In this document: piece after piece, positions 13,399 through 24,849 of the stretch
How the letters are laid out: each line of letters starts with the position of its first letter
Position numbering within the stretch: position 1 is the stretch's first letter
DNA from: Pseudisothecium myosuroides
Lineage: Eukaryota; Streptophyta; Bryopsida; Hypnales; Lembophyllaceae
Length of the DNA stretch: 64,000 nucleotides
Direction of reading: 5' to 3'
Assembly (NCBI GenBank): GCA_951799445.1
Contig: OX637295.1
Coordinates: forward strand, 16,864,001-16,928,000
The notes under the pieces: generated by a model
Database searches by the model: none
The model's input: only the letters and a program-made list of their open reading frames with translations
Told to the model about the DNA's origin: nothing
Program-made: the position numbers and the translations under genes

Positions 13399-14322
13399 GT
13401 AAATCGTAAAGTACAAAGTCTCCTCAAGGGACACTTGGGATTTTGAGTAGGCTCGTGGGACCTCAAATTTTGACCTAATTTTTTGGAATTTTTTTTGAAG
13501 ATAGGGAATCACATTAGCTTTCTAAAAATATAATTTATTTTTCAATCGTTGCCCGGGAGCAAAAGTTATGCCATCCAAAGTCTTAAAAGCAGCTCGCCGG
13601 GCAAAAAAAAAATCCACAAAAAAAAGAATTTTTTTAATTTTTAATTATTTTTGAAAGATTATGTTTTTGTCTACATTTAAAGCTTTGATTCATTCTATTT
13701 GGACTAATAATGAGAAAGTTCAGTGGACAATCTCAATTTTTGGGCAATCTATGCATCATTCTTCTTCAAAAAACAACTTATAGAATTCATTTTTGAATGC
13801 AATTTTCAAAAAAATTCAATTTTTTTATAGGGTCAAGTTTGATTGTAAAAAGAGTCTCACCAGTGGGATTATGATGTTTCAATTCCATCTTACAACTATT
13901 AACAATTTAGTGTTTCGTTCAATCTTGGACCTACTTCTACTTAACAATTTCTTATATGTGAAAAATCAAGTTTTGATATTGTGAAATTTTTTTCTTTGAC
14001 TCTCAACTCAAATGCTCAACATAATTTTTTTCTTAACTTTATGGTTTCTAGTGCAAAAAAATTCCACAAATGGCCGTCAAAGTCATCTAAAATTGCAAGC
14101 TAGAGTTCAAAAAAAAAAATTTAATCCAACTTTGAATGCTAATATCTTCCAATCAGTGCGGTCAAACTTCGTGAAATTTTTACCAAAAGATTTGAGTAAA
14201 GTGAAGTACAAGATCCTACAGTTAGACTTTTAAAAAAAATTGGTTTCTCAAGTGATCGCAGCAGAAATGGCAGTTTTCACTGAATCTGGAGCCAGAAAAT
14301 GCCTTCGTATTTTAGGGGTTAA
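13399..14322 (+). mobile_element. piggyBac-type MITE, about 924 bp
   Basis: The right end TTTTAGGGGTTAA is well kept; the left end (GTAAATCGTAAAGTACAAAG) is mutated. The interior runs collinear with the copy at 16665-17597: GGGACACTTGGGAT, GCCCGGGAGCAAAAGTTATGCC, CTAATATCTTCCAATC and GTGAAGTACAAGATCCTA. No coding capacity is visible. Confidence 0.8.
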
Positions 14323-14585
14323 CATTGTCTGAAATAGGTAGCTCAACCATTTGCTCTCGCTGGCCAGTTCACCAGCTCCGGTCCAATCCCCTCCTGTGAC
14401 TGACTGAAATGCAAGTGCAGCATATTGTTTCCAAAAACAAAAAAACAAAACAAAAACAAGTGCAGCATATTCCTGTGGAGAATATTTGAGGATTGCAACA
14501 CTGAAAAAAATTGACATCTCCTTATTCTAGATAACGGACATGCTGTGTGTCCTTTTGCCATCACACGTTTTTTTAACTTCTCACA

Positions 14586-14770
14586 ATGGCGACTTCTGTC
14601 TTCCCCATGACAAGTGCAACAACTAACAGTACCGTAGTGGACTGCCTGTTTCCTGCCACCGAAAGATCATTTGCAGAGCCAGCAAGTGCATCACTTCAGT
14701 CCCTTCTGTGCATTCTGCAGCCTTTTGCTGGCAGTTTGACCTGCAACTTGCATGGAACGGTCGAATATCA
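14586..14770 (+). CDS. Candidate exon of an unidentified gene
   Basis: ATGGCG opens a frame MATSVFPMTSATTNSTVVDC, LFPATERSFAEPASASLQSL, LCILQPFAGSLTCNLHGTVE Y, which ends at a strong donor (ATATCA|GTAAGTGA). Composition and donor are gene-like, but no homology is recognised and no following exon in compatible phase is found. It may be a captured fragment. Confidence 0.3.
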
Positions 14771-15869
14771 GTAAGTGATGAGCATCAAATTCAGATGCAA
14801 ATGCACTGTGGGATGCAGTTTTTTTGGGGGGGGGTTTCGGACAAATGGTTATGTGGCCTTTCTTTCAAGAAGGTTTTGAGTTTCGTGGCTCCTTCATTCT
14901 GGGGATTTGAATTGAAAGAGGCGAATTTTGAGTATACAATTTTGAATATGAATTTTTTGTATGCAATTTTTGTATATGTTGGTTCTTTACGATGGATGAA
15001 ATGAGGTTTTGGAAGCATTGTGGCAATAGTGTGCAGGGCCACCGTAATAGTCTGGCATTTTTTAACACATTTATCCCCTTTTTTTTTCTGTAGGTTTGAA
15101 GTTGCCCATTTTTTTTGGAGGAAATTGGGCATTTAATTGCCTTAAAAAAAAACCCTTGACGGGGAGTTCTGGTCCCAATTTCAGATATTCATAAACAACT
15201 CAAACTGCTAAAAACCTGAACTCTCCTTAAAAATATCAGCTGAAATTTCTCTAAATTAAACAATTGGGTTATATCCACATGCATTTTCTCATGGCTGTTG
15301 GGAAAAAAATTCAGGTCAATCTTTTGCAAAATTTGCCATCAATTTGTGACTACTCTTGCTGCCCTTGAGCACAAGAGATGGATCATCGTTGGCAGACAGA
15401 CAGAGGATAGATTGGGGTGTGTATGTAAGGTAGGTACACCCAAATGTGCCACTGACCCTAAACTGCCATCTATACTCGCTCTCTATGTCTCTAAAATCAA
15501 TTCTGTACCTATGTGGAAGAAACCATTTTAGAACCAAACTTTGTTCCTTCATAACTTTTGCATGCAGTATCCGAATGCCACGTCCTCTGGTGCGTTGGAA
15601 CCTCCTTTCACTTGGCAACAAGAGCATATGAAAATTTGACCAGTCTAATAATAGTAACTAGGCTCAGTAGCAAAAAGTGGTGATTTTGGGTGTACCTGGC
15701 CACCTTATGTAAGTTAGGGCAGAGCGAGAATGACAAAGTGGCAGAGAAGGCATGTGACTTCATCATCTGATCTGTCCGTTAGTCAGTGAATTAGTTGTTC
15801 ATTGGAAGAATAATAATGCCAAGGCCTGCCGAAGGTTTTTAAATTTTGTTCATTATTTTTGGCTCGTAG

Positions 15870-15980
15870 TCGGTCTTGTTAGAGCTTGGCCCTGTCAACA
15901 AGATCTCAGCGTTGGACGAACTGATGACATCTTATGTAAAAATTGGCAGCAAGTTACAGACTTACAGCCAGCCGAGATCA
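15870..15980 (+). CDS. Candidate internal exon of an unidentified gene
   Basis: Between TCGTAG and GATCA|GTACGTGA lie 111 bases, exactly 37 codons: SVLLELGPVNKISALDELMT and SYVKIGSKLQTYSQPRS. It is clearly protein-like. The phase does not fit the exon at 14586, so if they belong together another exon is missing. Confidence 0.35.
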
Positions 15981-16664
15981 GTACGTGATGGCATTCATTC
16001 AATTCATTTCATTTCCTCTGCACTAGCTTCCAGTTTGCAAGTGGAGAGTTCATTTGCTTGCTGCAACTTGATCATCATAATAATAAAGTTTTGGTACTAC
16101 GGGGCCATGGGGGTCACTCTTCAGTGACAAGTTTGTCGTGCAGCTGATGATTAGATGATTATCTTTATGGAAGTTAGTTGACACCACGATCAAAGTCATT
16201 GAATCAGACGAACATTTGTTTCAGGAAAAAAATAAAAAAGTCATTGAACCCGAGAGCTGAACATTTGTTTTCACTAGATAGCTTTCAATGCAGGGCAAAG
16301 TGTACTACAGATCACCTGAAACTGAGCAAAGCAAATTTTCTCTGACAAGTGTGTTATTGAGTGTCGAAAGGCTCTCGTATTATAATGACCTAAAGACAAT
16401 TTTGCAATAAAGGTATCATAAGGGAAGTACAAGTTATATTTGATTGTAATATGCAAAAGTTAGAAGAGGTGAAAGTTTGAATTTGGTAGATTTTCTAGCT
16501 ATGTGTTGTGTTTTCAATGCTTACACCTTGAAGAGCGTGCAACAAATGTCTATGTTTTTTGGGGTGGGGAAGCTTTGATCATGAAGAAGTTTGAATAGCT
16601 ACTTTATTTGAAAATTGAGACATTGGAACATAGACTAAGCCTCTTATCAATTAGCTACTTGTTT

Positions 16665-17597
16665 TTAACCCCTAAAGGCCCAAAGTCCCCTCGGGGGACA
16701 CTTGGGATATCGGGCAGGCTCGTACGACCTGAAATTTTGACCTGATTTTTTGAAACTTTTTTTGAAGATAGGAAATCACATTAGCTTTCCAAAAATATAA
16801 TTTTTTTTTCAATCGGTGCCTGGGAAAAAAAGTTATGCCGCCCTAAGTCAAAAAAGCAGTTCGCCAGGCAGAAAAAAAAAACTTTAAAAAATTGAATTTT
16901 TTTTTTAATGTTTTCTTTTTCTCAAAGATCATGTTTTTGTCTATATTTGAAGCTTTGATTCATTCTATTTGGACTCAGAATGAGAAAGTTATGGACAATC
17001 TTGTTTTTCGGGCAATCTAAGCATCTTCTTCAAAAAACAACTTATAAAATTCATTTTTAAATGCAATTTTCAAAAAAATTCAATTTTTTTTTTTGAAAAG
17101 GTTAAGTTTGTTTGCAAGAACAATCCCACCGTTGGGATTATGGTTTTTTAATTCCATCTAAGAGCTATTGAAGATTTAGTGTTTTGTTCAATTTTGGACC
17201 TACTTCTACTTAACAATTTTTTTATATGTGAAAATCAAGTTTTGACATTCTGAAAAAAAAATTCCCCGACTCTCAACTTGAATGTTCAACATAAAAAAAT
17301 TTAACTTTATGGTGTGTAGTGCAAAAAAAATCCACAAATGGCCGTCAAAGTCATCTGAAATTGCAATCCAGAGTTCCAAAAAACTTCTTTTTCCAACTTC
17401 AAACGCTAATATCTTCCAATCCGTACGGTCAAACTTCATGAAATGTTTACCACATGATCTAAGACAAGTGAAGTACAAGATCCTATGGGTAGATTCTAAA
17501 AAAAAGTTTTTTCTTTTGTTTAGGAAGTGATCGCAGCAGAATTGGCAGTTTTCAGTGGTTTCGGAGCCAGAAAATGCCTTGGGCCTTTAGGGGTTAA
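16665..17597 (+). mobile_element. piggyBac-type MITE, 933 bp, best-preserved copy
   Basis: The terminal repeats are perfect over about 18 bases: TTAACCCCTAAAGGCCCAAA at the left, and CTTGGGCCTTTAGGGGTTAA at the right. TTAA is at both ends, as expected for piggyBac transposition. The interior is non-coding and A/T-tract rich, with blocks shared by all copies (GGCCGTCAAAGTCATCTGAA, CTAATATCTTCCAATCCGTACGG). This is the reference copy for the family in this window. Confidence 0.92.
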
Positions 17598-18759
17598 AGC
17601 AATTCTATGAAAAATTGTCAAAATAAATATTTGAGCACAGGTCCTCTAAAGCTGGTCTAAATTTTTGGGAATCTTGTTGGAAGTCTCAAAGGAATCTAAA
17701 TTCTCTATAAATGTATTATTGGACCCCATATAAATAAACAATGCATTTTTCAAGTACAAAAAATAAAGGTATCCAGAATTATCATGACCCTAAGCTATCG
17801 TGATTAAAGGTTGTACATTTTAGTCACATATTTATAGAAGATGATTTTAGGAATCGATTGTAATTGAATGCAATTACTTTAGTTCAAAAAAGAATTGTTA
17901 CAAATCAAACAAAATTAGCATGTTTAGTTTTAGTTGTTCAATCTAGTGTAATGATGTGTATAAAATAAGATTTGAAAAACTTTGATCCAAAAAATAGTCA
18001 AAAATTCAAAAATTCTTGTAATATTACAAAACTTCTTTCGTAACCTCCCAAATTGGTTACACTTCAAAATCCGTAAAAATTTAAATGAATCATCAAATAT
18101 AGAAAAATTATGCTATAAACAAATAGTAGAGATATCCTTTAATCCTTTAAAATCCTTGCATCCAAAAATTACAAACCCTTTGTTTAAAGTAGATTATAAC
18201 TTTCACCCTAAAACATTTTAAATATATTTCTAAACTAAAAAATAATATAGACAATCAAAAATTCTATCTCATTTTAATATTTAGAAAATTTTAAAAATCC
18301 AATGAATTATTGCAAAATTTGCAAGCTCCATGAGCTACTATCCAAATAACAACATATTTTGTGTTTTTATCATTTGCATATTTTTCTTTGCATTTAAAAA
18401 TATTTTAATTTACAGAATATTTTTTGTCATTTTAATTTTTACATTTGGTTTTAAATCTAGGTCATTCTAACATGCTTTTTAATTGATGTCAATTTATTTA
18501 GATATAACAATTTAGAAAATCACAATCATTTATTTTTCCTCTAATTTAAAAAGAAAACATCAATAGGATGAACATTTTTTTAGATGTAAAAACTTCAAAA
18601 TTATATTAATCACTTTTATAAAGAATAAACTTAGCTTAATACTCCGCAGTTAATAGTGATAATTTGCTATGGAGATCATTCCCAGAGGTGTTTGGAATGA
18701 AGAGAATAAAATATTTACTTGAAATTTTTTCATACTTCAATCTATATTCCATGGTCAAA

Positions 18760-19705
18760 TTAACCTCTAAAGGACCAGTCTGCTATTTTTAGCAACATAG
18801 CAATTTTGGACAAGTATGTGTGACTAAAGATTTTCATATTTTAGGCTAAAATTTTAATAGAAGGAGGGGACGAGGAATATCTTTCATGTGCACTAAATTT
18901 CATGACATTTGGAAATAGGAGTAAAAATTATGGCCAATTATGTTACTTTTTTTGTAACTGGGCAACCTGGGCAAATTAGAAAAAATCACTTTATTAAAAA
19001 AAAAAATTTTGAAATTGTTTTTTTAGAGTTATATGTAAGTGGAATGCTTTGAATTGTTCCATTTCAATCAATGAGTCAAAAGTTATGAGAAATTTTAGTT
19101 TGCAGGCAGTTATGGATTTTCCACTCTAAAATAAACTTTGAAATCTTTTATTTCACTCAATTTTCAACATTTTTTGAAAAAAATAAAATCATAGGGTGTA
19201 GATTGTTTATAACAACATCACAACCATAGGGATTGACATTTTTCAATTCCATAATTAAATTTAAAAAATTTAAACACTAAATACACTAAATACAATTTAG
19301 TGTTTCAAATCAGTCTCTACTTGTTCTACTTACTATTTTTTCCCCTATATGTTGTACAATTCTAAATGATTTGAAAATTTTTAAGCATGTAGCCAACTTG
19401 TTTAGGAAAAAGAATTCAAGGAAGCACCACCATTTTGGACATTTTTTCGTACTGAATTGTAGCTGCCTTGTTTTTTGGAGGGACAAAAAAAGGATTTTTG
19501 CCAATTCAAACGCTAATATCTTCCAATCCGCATGGTGGAAAATTCTGAGTTTTTTTCCACATCTTCTAAAAGTAGCATACTATAAAATCCTACTGTTACA
19601 TGTGTCCAAAAATATATATTTAAAAAAAAATTTGGTACATGTACTAGAAATGGCAGTTTTGGAGCGTTTTTGGTAAAAACATAGTCAAGGAACTTTAGGG
19701 GTCAA
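18760..19705 (+). mobile_element. piggyBac-type MITE, 946 bp
   Basis: Left end TTAACCTCTAAAGGACCAG. Right end AACTTTAGGGGTCAA, where TTAA has become TCAA. The interior is more diverged but retains AACGCTAATATCTTCCAATCCGCATGG and TATAAAATCCTACTGTTAC at the expected positions. Confidence 0.75.
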
Positions 19706-20342
19706 ACATTTCATGTTCTTTGCTGATGGATTAATTAAAGTAGGCAAATGTGCTTTAAAAATGCCTAAGAATAGATAGCATTTTTCAAAAAATTATGTCA
19801 TTTATTTATAGAAATGTAAATTTTGCCATCTCTTGCGATTGGATCTGATATCACCTTCATTGCTATTTACAGCCTATGATTAGATTTCAAATAAATTGGA
19901 TTTTGTTTTTTATTTTTTGTTTATTTTTATTTTATGCAATCAAATTACACCAATGACAGTATCTCACAATGCTGACACAGTTTTTTTGCCTTGATGAACA
20001 TCACACAATTTCATGTAAAAGAATTAAGATTGAAATTCAAAAATAATTCCAAGGATAAATTGAGCTGAAAAATGATATTGTGACCATATAACAATTAAGC
20101 CAATCCCTTAGGGTTAAATTAAATTATATTTTTTTGTGTATTTTTTTTAAAACTCCTTTAGACTAATTGCATTTATTAGCAAGTGGAATTCATACCTCTA
20201 TTCTAAACTAAATGCACACTACTACAGAAAAATAAAACCTTAATCACTTCAAACATTGGAGGCATAGAATAAGTAATTGAAATGAATTTGTTACTAACTT
20301 TCAATTCTTGTAGCTTTTATTTATATTTCCAATGCTTGATTG

Positions 20343-20456
20343 TTAATCCTTAAAGGACCAAATGTCAATAGATTAATAAAATGGAACATAAGTGTATACT
20401 TAAATGTGAATGGGCATTTTTCAATTTTTTTGACTCAGGATGCAGACTTGTACAAT
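20343..20456 (+). mobile_element. Solitary piggyBac-type left end
   Basis: TTAATCCTTAAAGGACCAAA at 20343 is a family left terminus with no matching right end before the next element at 20457. It may be a truncated copy into which the 20457 copy inserted. Confidence 0.4.
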
Positions 20457-21043
20457 ATAACCCCTAAAGTCCCATTGGCCCTACGCGGGCCAAAATGCGA
20501 CTTCGGGTAGGCTCATATGGTCTCAATATTCATCATAATTTTCTAAAACTTTTTATAAAGCTAGAAAAACACATAAGCTTCTTGGAAATATAATATTTAT
20601 TTCAATCGGTGCGTGGAAGCAAAAGTTATGGCACAAAAAGCCAAAACGGAGGTCGGCAAGTAGCCCAAAAAAAATCACAAAAAGTCAAAATATTTTTTAA
20701 ATTTTTTTTCTTCCTAAAACATTATATTTTTTTCTACATGTGAAACTTTGATTCATCCTATTTGGACTAGTAATGAGAAAGTTATGGGCAATCTTGTTTT
20801 TCGGGCAATCTAACGATGTTCTTGAAAAAAAAAATTTTGTCCAACTTTGAATGCTAATATCTTCCAATCCGTACAGTTGAATTGGATGAAATTTTTACCA
20901 TATGATCTCAGACAAGTGAAGTACAAGATCCTATTGTTAGATTCTAAAAAAACATTGTTTTGCTTTCTTGGGTGAATGCAACAGAAATGGCAGTTTTGAG
21001 TGTTTTTTGGCAGAAACATGGCCTTGGGACTTTAGGGGGATAA
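20457..21043 (+). mobile_element. piggyBac-type MITE, 587 bp, flanked by ATAA instead of TTAA
   Basis: Left flank and end ATAA CCCCTAAAGTCCC; right end GACTTTAGGGGG ATAA. The interior matches the 16665 copy with an internal deletion (AATCGGTGCGTGGAAGCAAAAGTTATGG, GAGAAAGTTATGGGCAATC, CTAATATCTTCCAATCCGTAC). The same tetranucleotide on both sides is consistent with a duplicated non-canonical target. Confidence 0.78.
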
Positions 21044-21142
21044 GCTTGGTGAAAATTTGATTACTTTCCAATTGGGTGTTTGAATCAAAAGTAATAGAGC
21101 CAAAACAATAGGGGAAACTTGGAGTAGGTGCTTCTAGAAAGG

Positions 21143-21916
21143 TTAATCCCTAAGGACTCAAGTGACCATTTTCTGGTCGTTGCCCCTGTTTTTTGAGCTG
21201 CTTGTTCTCATATTTTGAGTTTTTTGAAAAATAAAATTCATTCCTAAAAAAATAACTTTGTTAAAAATCCAATGGAAGTGGTTTCATCAAATTCCAAGTT
21301 AAATTTCGAGTTGTGGAATTTTTCAAAGTTTAGCACTGTAGTGTAGTTTACAACTCGTTTTTTTGTGTTCGGTTCAGGCATGGACTAAAAAGTCAGCCAA
21401 CCAATGAGCTTCTTGCCCACCTTATAAAGGTTAGATCCACCTTAAAAAGGTCAGATCCAAGGAGCTCAAGGAGAAGACAAGTGTCCCATTCTTTTTTCTC
21501 TTGCAAACACTATCCAAATTTAAGTGACCACCGTGCATTGCAAGCTTCACCATGAATTGTAAAATTCTTGGAATGTTATAAAATTTTACATGTACATTCT
21601 CAACTTTTTTATCTTTCACTGAGCACAAAAAGGCATCATTTTGAAATATTCTCACAAAGATATGCTCCTTCAAAGTAAGCTGCCCTGTATTTCCATTGAC
21701 CCAAATAAAACTTCAAAATCAACTATCTCCTAAACCATGTAGTCAAATAATCTGAATTTTTTTGAGGTGCTCACTCTTAATGTTAACTTCAAGACCCTAT
21801 AGTTATATTATATCTTATCTTGGAAAAAATGGATCAAAAAATTGCTCAAGTTATTGGTAGTTTTGGCCCATTTTGAAAGCACCCCCCCTCCCCGGCCTTG
21901 GATCCTTATTGGTTAA
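21143..21916 (+). mobile_element. piggyBac-type MITE, 774 bp, diverged
   Basis: It begins TTAATCCCTAAGGACTCAAG and ends CTTGGATCCTTATTGGTTAA; the two ends pair as diverged inverted repeats. The interior shares little with the 16665 copy, so it may be a distinct subfamily. Confidence 0.55.
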
Positions 21917-22288
21917 TGTGCTAATAGAGAAGTTCAAGTTTGGACAAGCTTCAAAAATAATTTTTTCTTAACTTTGACTATTAATATCACGCAATCCATG
22001 AGGCAAATGAATTAAAAAAAATTCTCGTTGCATTCTCATAGTAGTCTAATACAAATTGTAAGTTAGGGAGCTCATAGATTTTTGGTGTAGACAAAAGTTG
22101 TCTTGCTACCTACGCTTTGTAGAGCCAACTTGTGTTTGGCTCCCCAAGTCCATAGTCTTGACCACTGGGCTTTGCATTTCAATGTTGTGTGCTGTATTAT
22201 TGTAATCAATTCTAGAAGAAATTTAAAAGTACAAAATATAGTTTGAACTTTGAAGGAAAAATGTTTTTTAACTTCTAAAGGCTGTGAG

Positions 22289-22325
22289 CGCTTATTTACC
22301 CACCTTTGGTAAATAAGTGAGCACA
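22289..22325. repeat. Small hairpin
   Basis: GCTTATTTACC and GGTAAATAAGTGAGC are complementary around a short loop. Preceding it is TTAACTTCTAAAGGC (22266), a weak piggyBac-type end. Confidence 0.55.
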
Positions 22326-22629
22326 ACCAGGCTCTTGAGTTTTAGGTTTGATTCTTGTTCTATGGGTGTCTAGCGTAAATCCATTATGCCTTCCAAGCAA
22401 TGGATCTTTTCTAAGTCCTAAACATACACAAGTTTGCAAGAAAACCAAAGAAATCAAGAAAAAACTAACTTAAATTGCAAGTTTTACTCTAATGAGGTCG
22501 TACCAACTAGGCCACTGTGGTTTTTGAACTAAAGGTGATACAGTCTAAATTTAGCCACATATAAAGAGAGATAATTTCATGTCATTTCTAAAAATATAAA
22601 ACTCAACATTATGTGACCTTCCTAGCAAG

Positions 22630-23290
22630 AGTTATGGACGGATGAAGTTCTAGCTTCTATAAGTCTATCCAAACTTCATCCTTGGATTTAGACCCTTTCC
22701 TTATTCTATTTTACTTCAAGTTTTTGACTCTGACTCTATATTGCCAACTTCTACCTAAGTTCTAAGTTTGGAATTGGACGGATGAGTTTTACCCTATTTC
22801 ATCCATATCCTAACCCAAAGTTCATCCGTTGTTTCCTACTAAATGATTAAGAATTTTTCCTAAGTTAAACTAGTTCTGGACTCTACTAAGTGTCTTCTAC
22901 CTATTTCCAAATCTAATTCTTCTCTTTGATTACTTCTCTTAGTGATTATTTGATCTTTCTCCTACTTATGTGGCTCGGTGCTATTCTGAGCAGATTACTA
23001 TTTTTAGATTTTTGTTAATTTTTCTTTGAAAGTCTTAATTCTAGTTTTCCAAAATGCTAAGGCACGTGCTAATTGGACCTTCCTACTAGGAGTTATCAAT
23101 GGATGAAGTTTGACCGCTAATCGGTACTTTGAACTTCATCCATGGTTTTCTACTAACCTACAACTTGAATTCTAATTTTTGTTTCACTTCTGGAGTCTAG
23201 ATTTATGTTTCTACCCAAGTTTCTATTCTTGTTCCATTTGGATGAAATATACTAAATTTCATCCAATATTACTCCTAAACTTCATCCGCT
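22630..23290. repeat. Clustered GGATGAA/TTCATCC motifs
   Basis: GGATGAA or its complement TTCATCC occurs at least ten times in 660 bases, often as facing pairs such as GGATGAAGTT...AACTTCATCC. There is no open frame. This could be a degenerate foldback or an array of binding sites. Confidence 0.5.
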
Positions 23291-24248
23291 ATTATCTCTT
23301 TCAATTTGATTCCAAATTCTAAGTGTGAGATGGTTCTGGAAACCTCTAACTAGACTCTACAACAATCATTTCTTGGTTCTTGAAATAATCCTATTCTAGA
23401 CACTCTGAATTGACTTGAGAGTTCGGCCCTTCTTGTAAACGTCTATTTTTGAGAAATTGAAATGGGAGGGTTTAAAGTTGGGAGCTTACCTCGGAGTTGG
23501 TGTCATTGTTTAAGTAATCGTATACCCCTTCAAACTCCCCATCATTCGCCATGTTTTGAAATTATTTGGTAATTTTGCCCACGCCTTAAAGTAGGAGTTT
23601 TAGTACAAGGCTTGCCAATTTCTTGGACTTCCTTTTGTTTTCTTTTCCTTTCCTTCTAATCTTTCTTTTTCTTCTAACACTATTCTAATGCAATTATTCA
23701 TACTCCTAGTTGACTTCAAAAGGTCTTCTCCAATAATTCCTTTGAATTATTGAATTGATAAGCTTCTTCCTTTCTTTCAAGTCAATAATTTGTTCTATCC
23801 TATTTCTAATGGTTCAAATCACTCCTCTAAGATTTCTTTAAAACTCCTCTTATCTTCTAATTTTTTCCCATTTAAACTTCCAACCTCACTCACTAATTCT
23901 ACACTTGTAGTGTAAACCGGTTGGTACCACTAGTTATTGAAAATATGAGGGAGTGAGAGAGTTCTATGCCATTGCTAAGTTTGAAGAGTTCTAATTGTCA
24001 CCATTTATAATCTCTACTTCTCTACTTTGCTATTCTAATTACTATTTCCCTCTTTTAACTCCTATTCTAATTTCAAATTAATTTCTCCTACTACTTCCTA
24101 TCTTAGGTTTCTACTACTCTAATTATGTTTTCACGATTTTGAAATTAGTTGATCACCTCTTCATTCCTACTTCTTTGCTTTATTTTTTGTTTTATGTTTT
24201 GAAAGGCCAGCTTGCCTTCAAATGGCCATACGGCCTGGACGTACACCC

Positions 24249-24345
24249 GAACTCACAGACTGTCGCTCCATGAGCACCCCCAAACTCACAGACTATCGCT
24301 CCCTGAGCACCCCCGAACTCACAGACTGTCGCTCCCTAGCCCCGT
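24249..24345. repeat. Tandem repeat, 33-bp unit, GC-rich
   Basis: AACTCACAGACTGTCGCTCC followed by CTGAGCACCCCCG is repeated three times with small changes. It lies just before the 25-bp minisatellite, in a GC-rich island within AT-rich DNA. Confidence 0.85.
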
Positions 24346-24479
24346 CGCGGGCCCTCTACCACGTGGCGGGCGTGGGTTGGGCTGACCCCTGCCGAGGTGA
24401 TGGAGTGCTGTAGGGTGGCGGTGCCTACGTGGTGGCTCCCGGGTGACCGGTCCCTTACTGCTGGTCTTGCTGGTCCCTT

Positions 24480-24655
24480 GCTAGTCTTCGCCGGTCCCTT
24501 ACTGTTGGCCTTTGCTGGGCCTTTGCTGGTCCCTTGCTGCTGGGCCTTTGTTGGTCCCTTGTTGCTGGGCCTTTGCTGGTCCCTTGCTGCTGGGCCTTTG
24601 TTGGTCCCTTGTTGCTGGGCCTTTGCTGGTCCTTACTGTTGGGCCGTTGCTGGAA
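24480..24655. repeat. 25-bp GC-rich minisatellite
   Basis: TGCTGGTCCCTTGCTGCTGG plus GCCTT recurs at exactly 25-base spacing (GGGCC at 24542, 24567, 24592, 24617). GCTG and GTTG variants alternate, giving a 50-bp higher-order unit. It is free of stops in several frames on both strands, so the apparent ORFs are repeat artefacts. Confidence 0.9.
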
Positions 24656-24849
24656 ACTCAACCAATCCTATTTCCGTTCCAAATGCTCATTTGCATAATT
24701 AGGGAGGTTGTAAAAACAACCATTTACTACTAGCTTTTGAGAATTCAGATGGGTCCCTACTTAAGGATTTGGACACTAAGACTTTTTGATACTAAACTTG
24801 GTTTTCAAAAATTAGATTTTTGAAACTAAACTTGGTGAGATAGCATCCC

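Noticed and set aside
24397..24733. Frames of 60-100 codons in the 24.4-24.7 kb region
   Set aside because: They are translations of a 25-bp minisatellite that is open in several frames on both strands.
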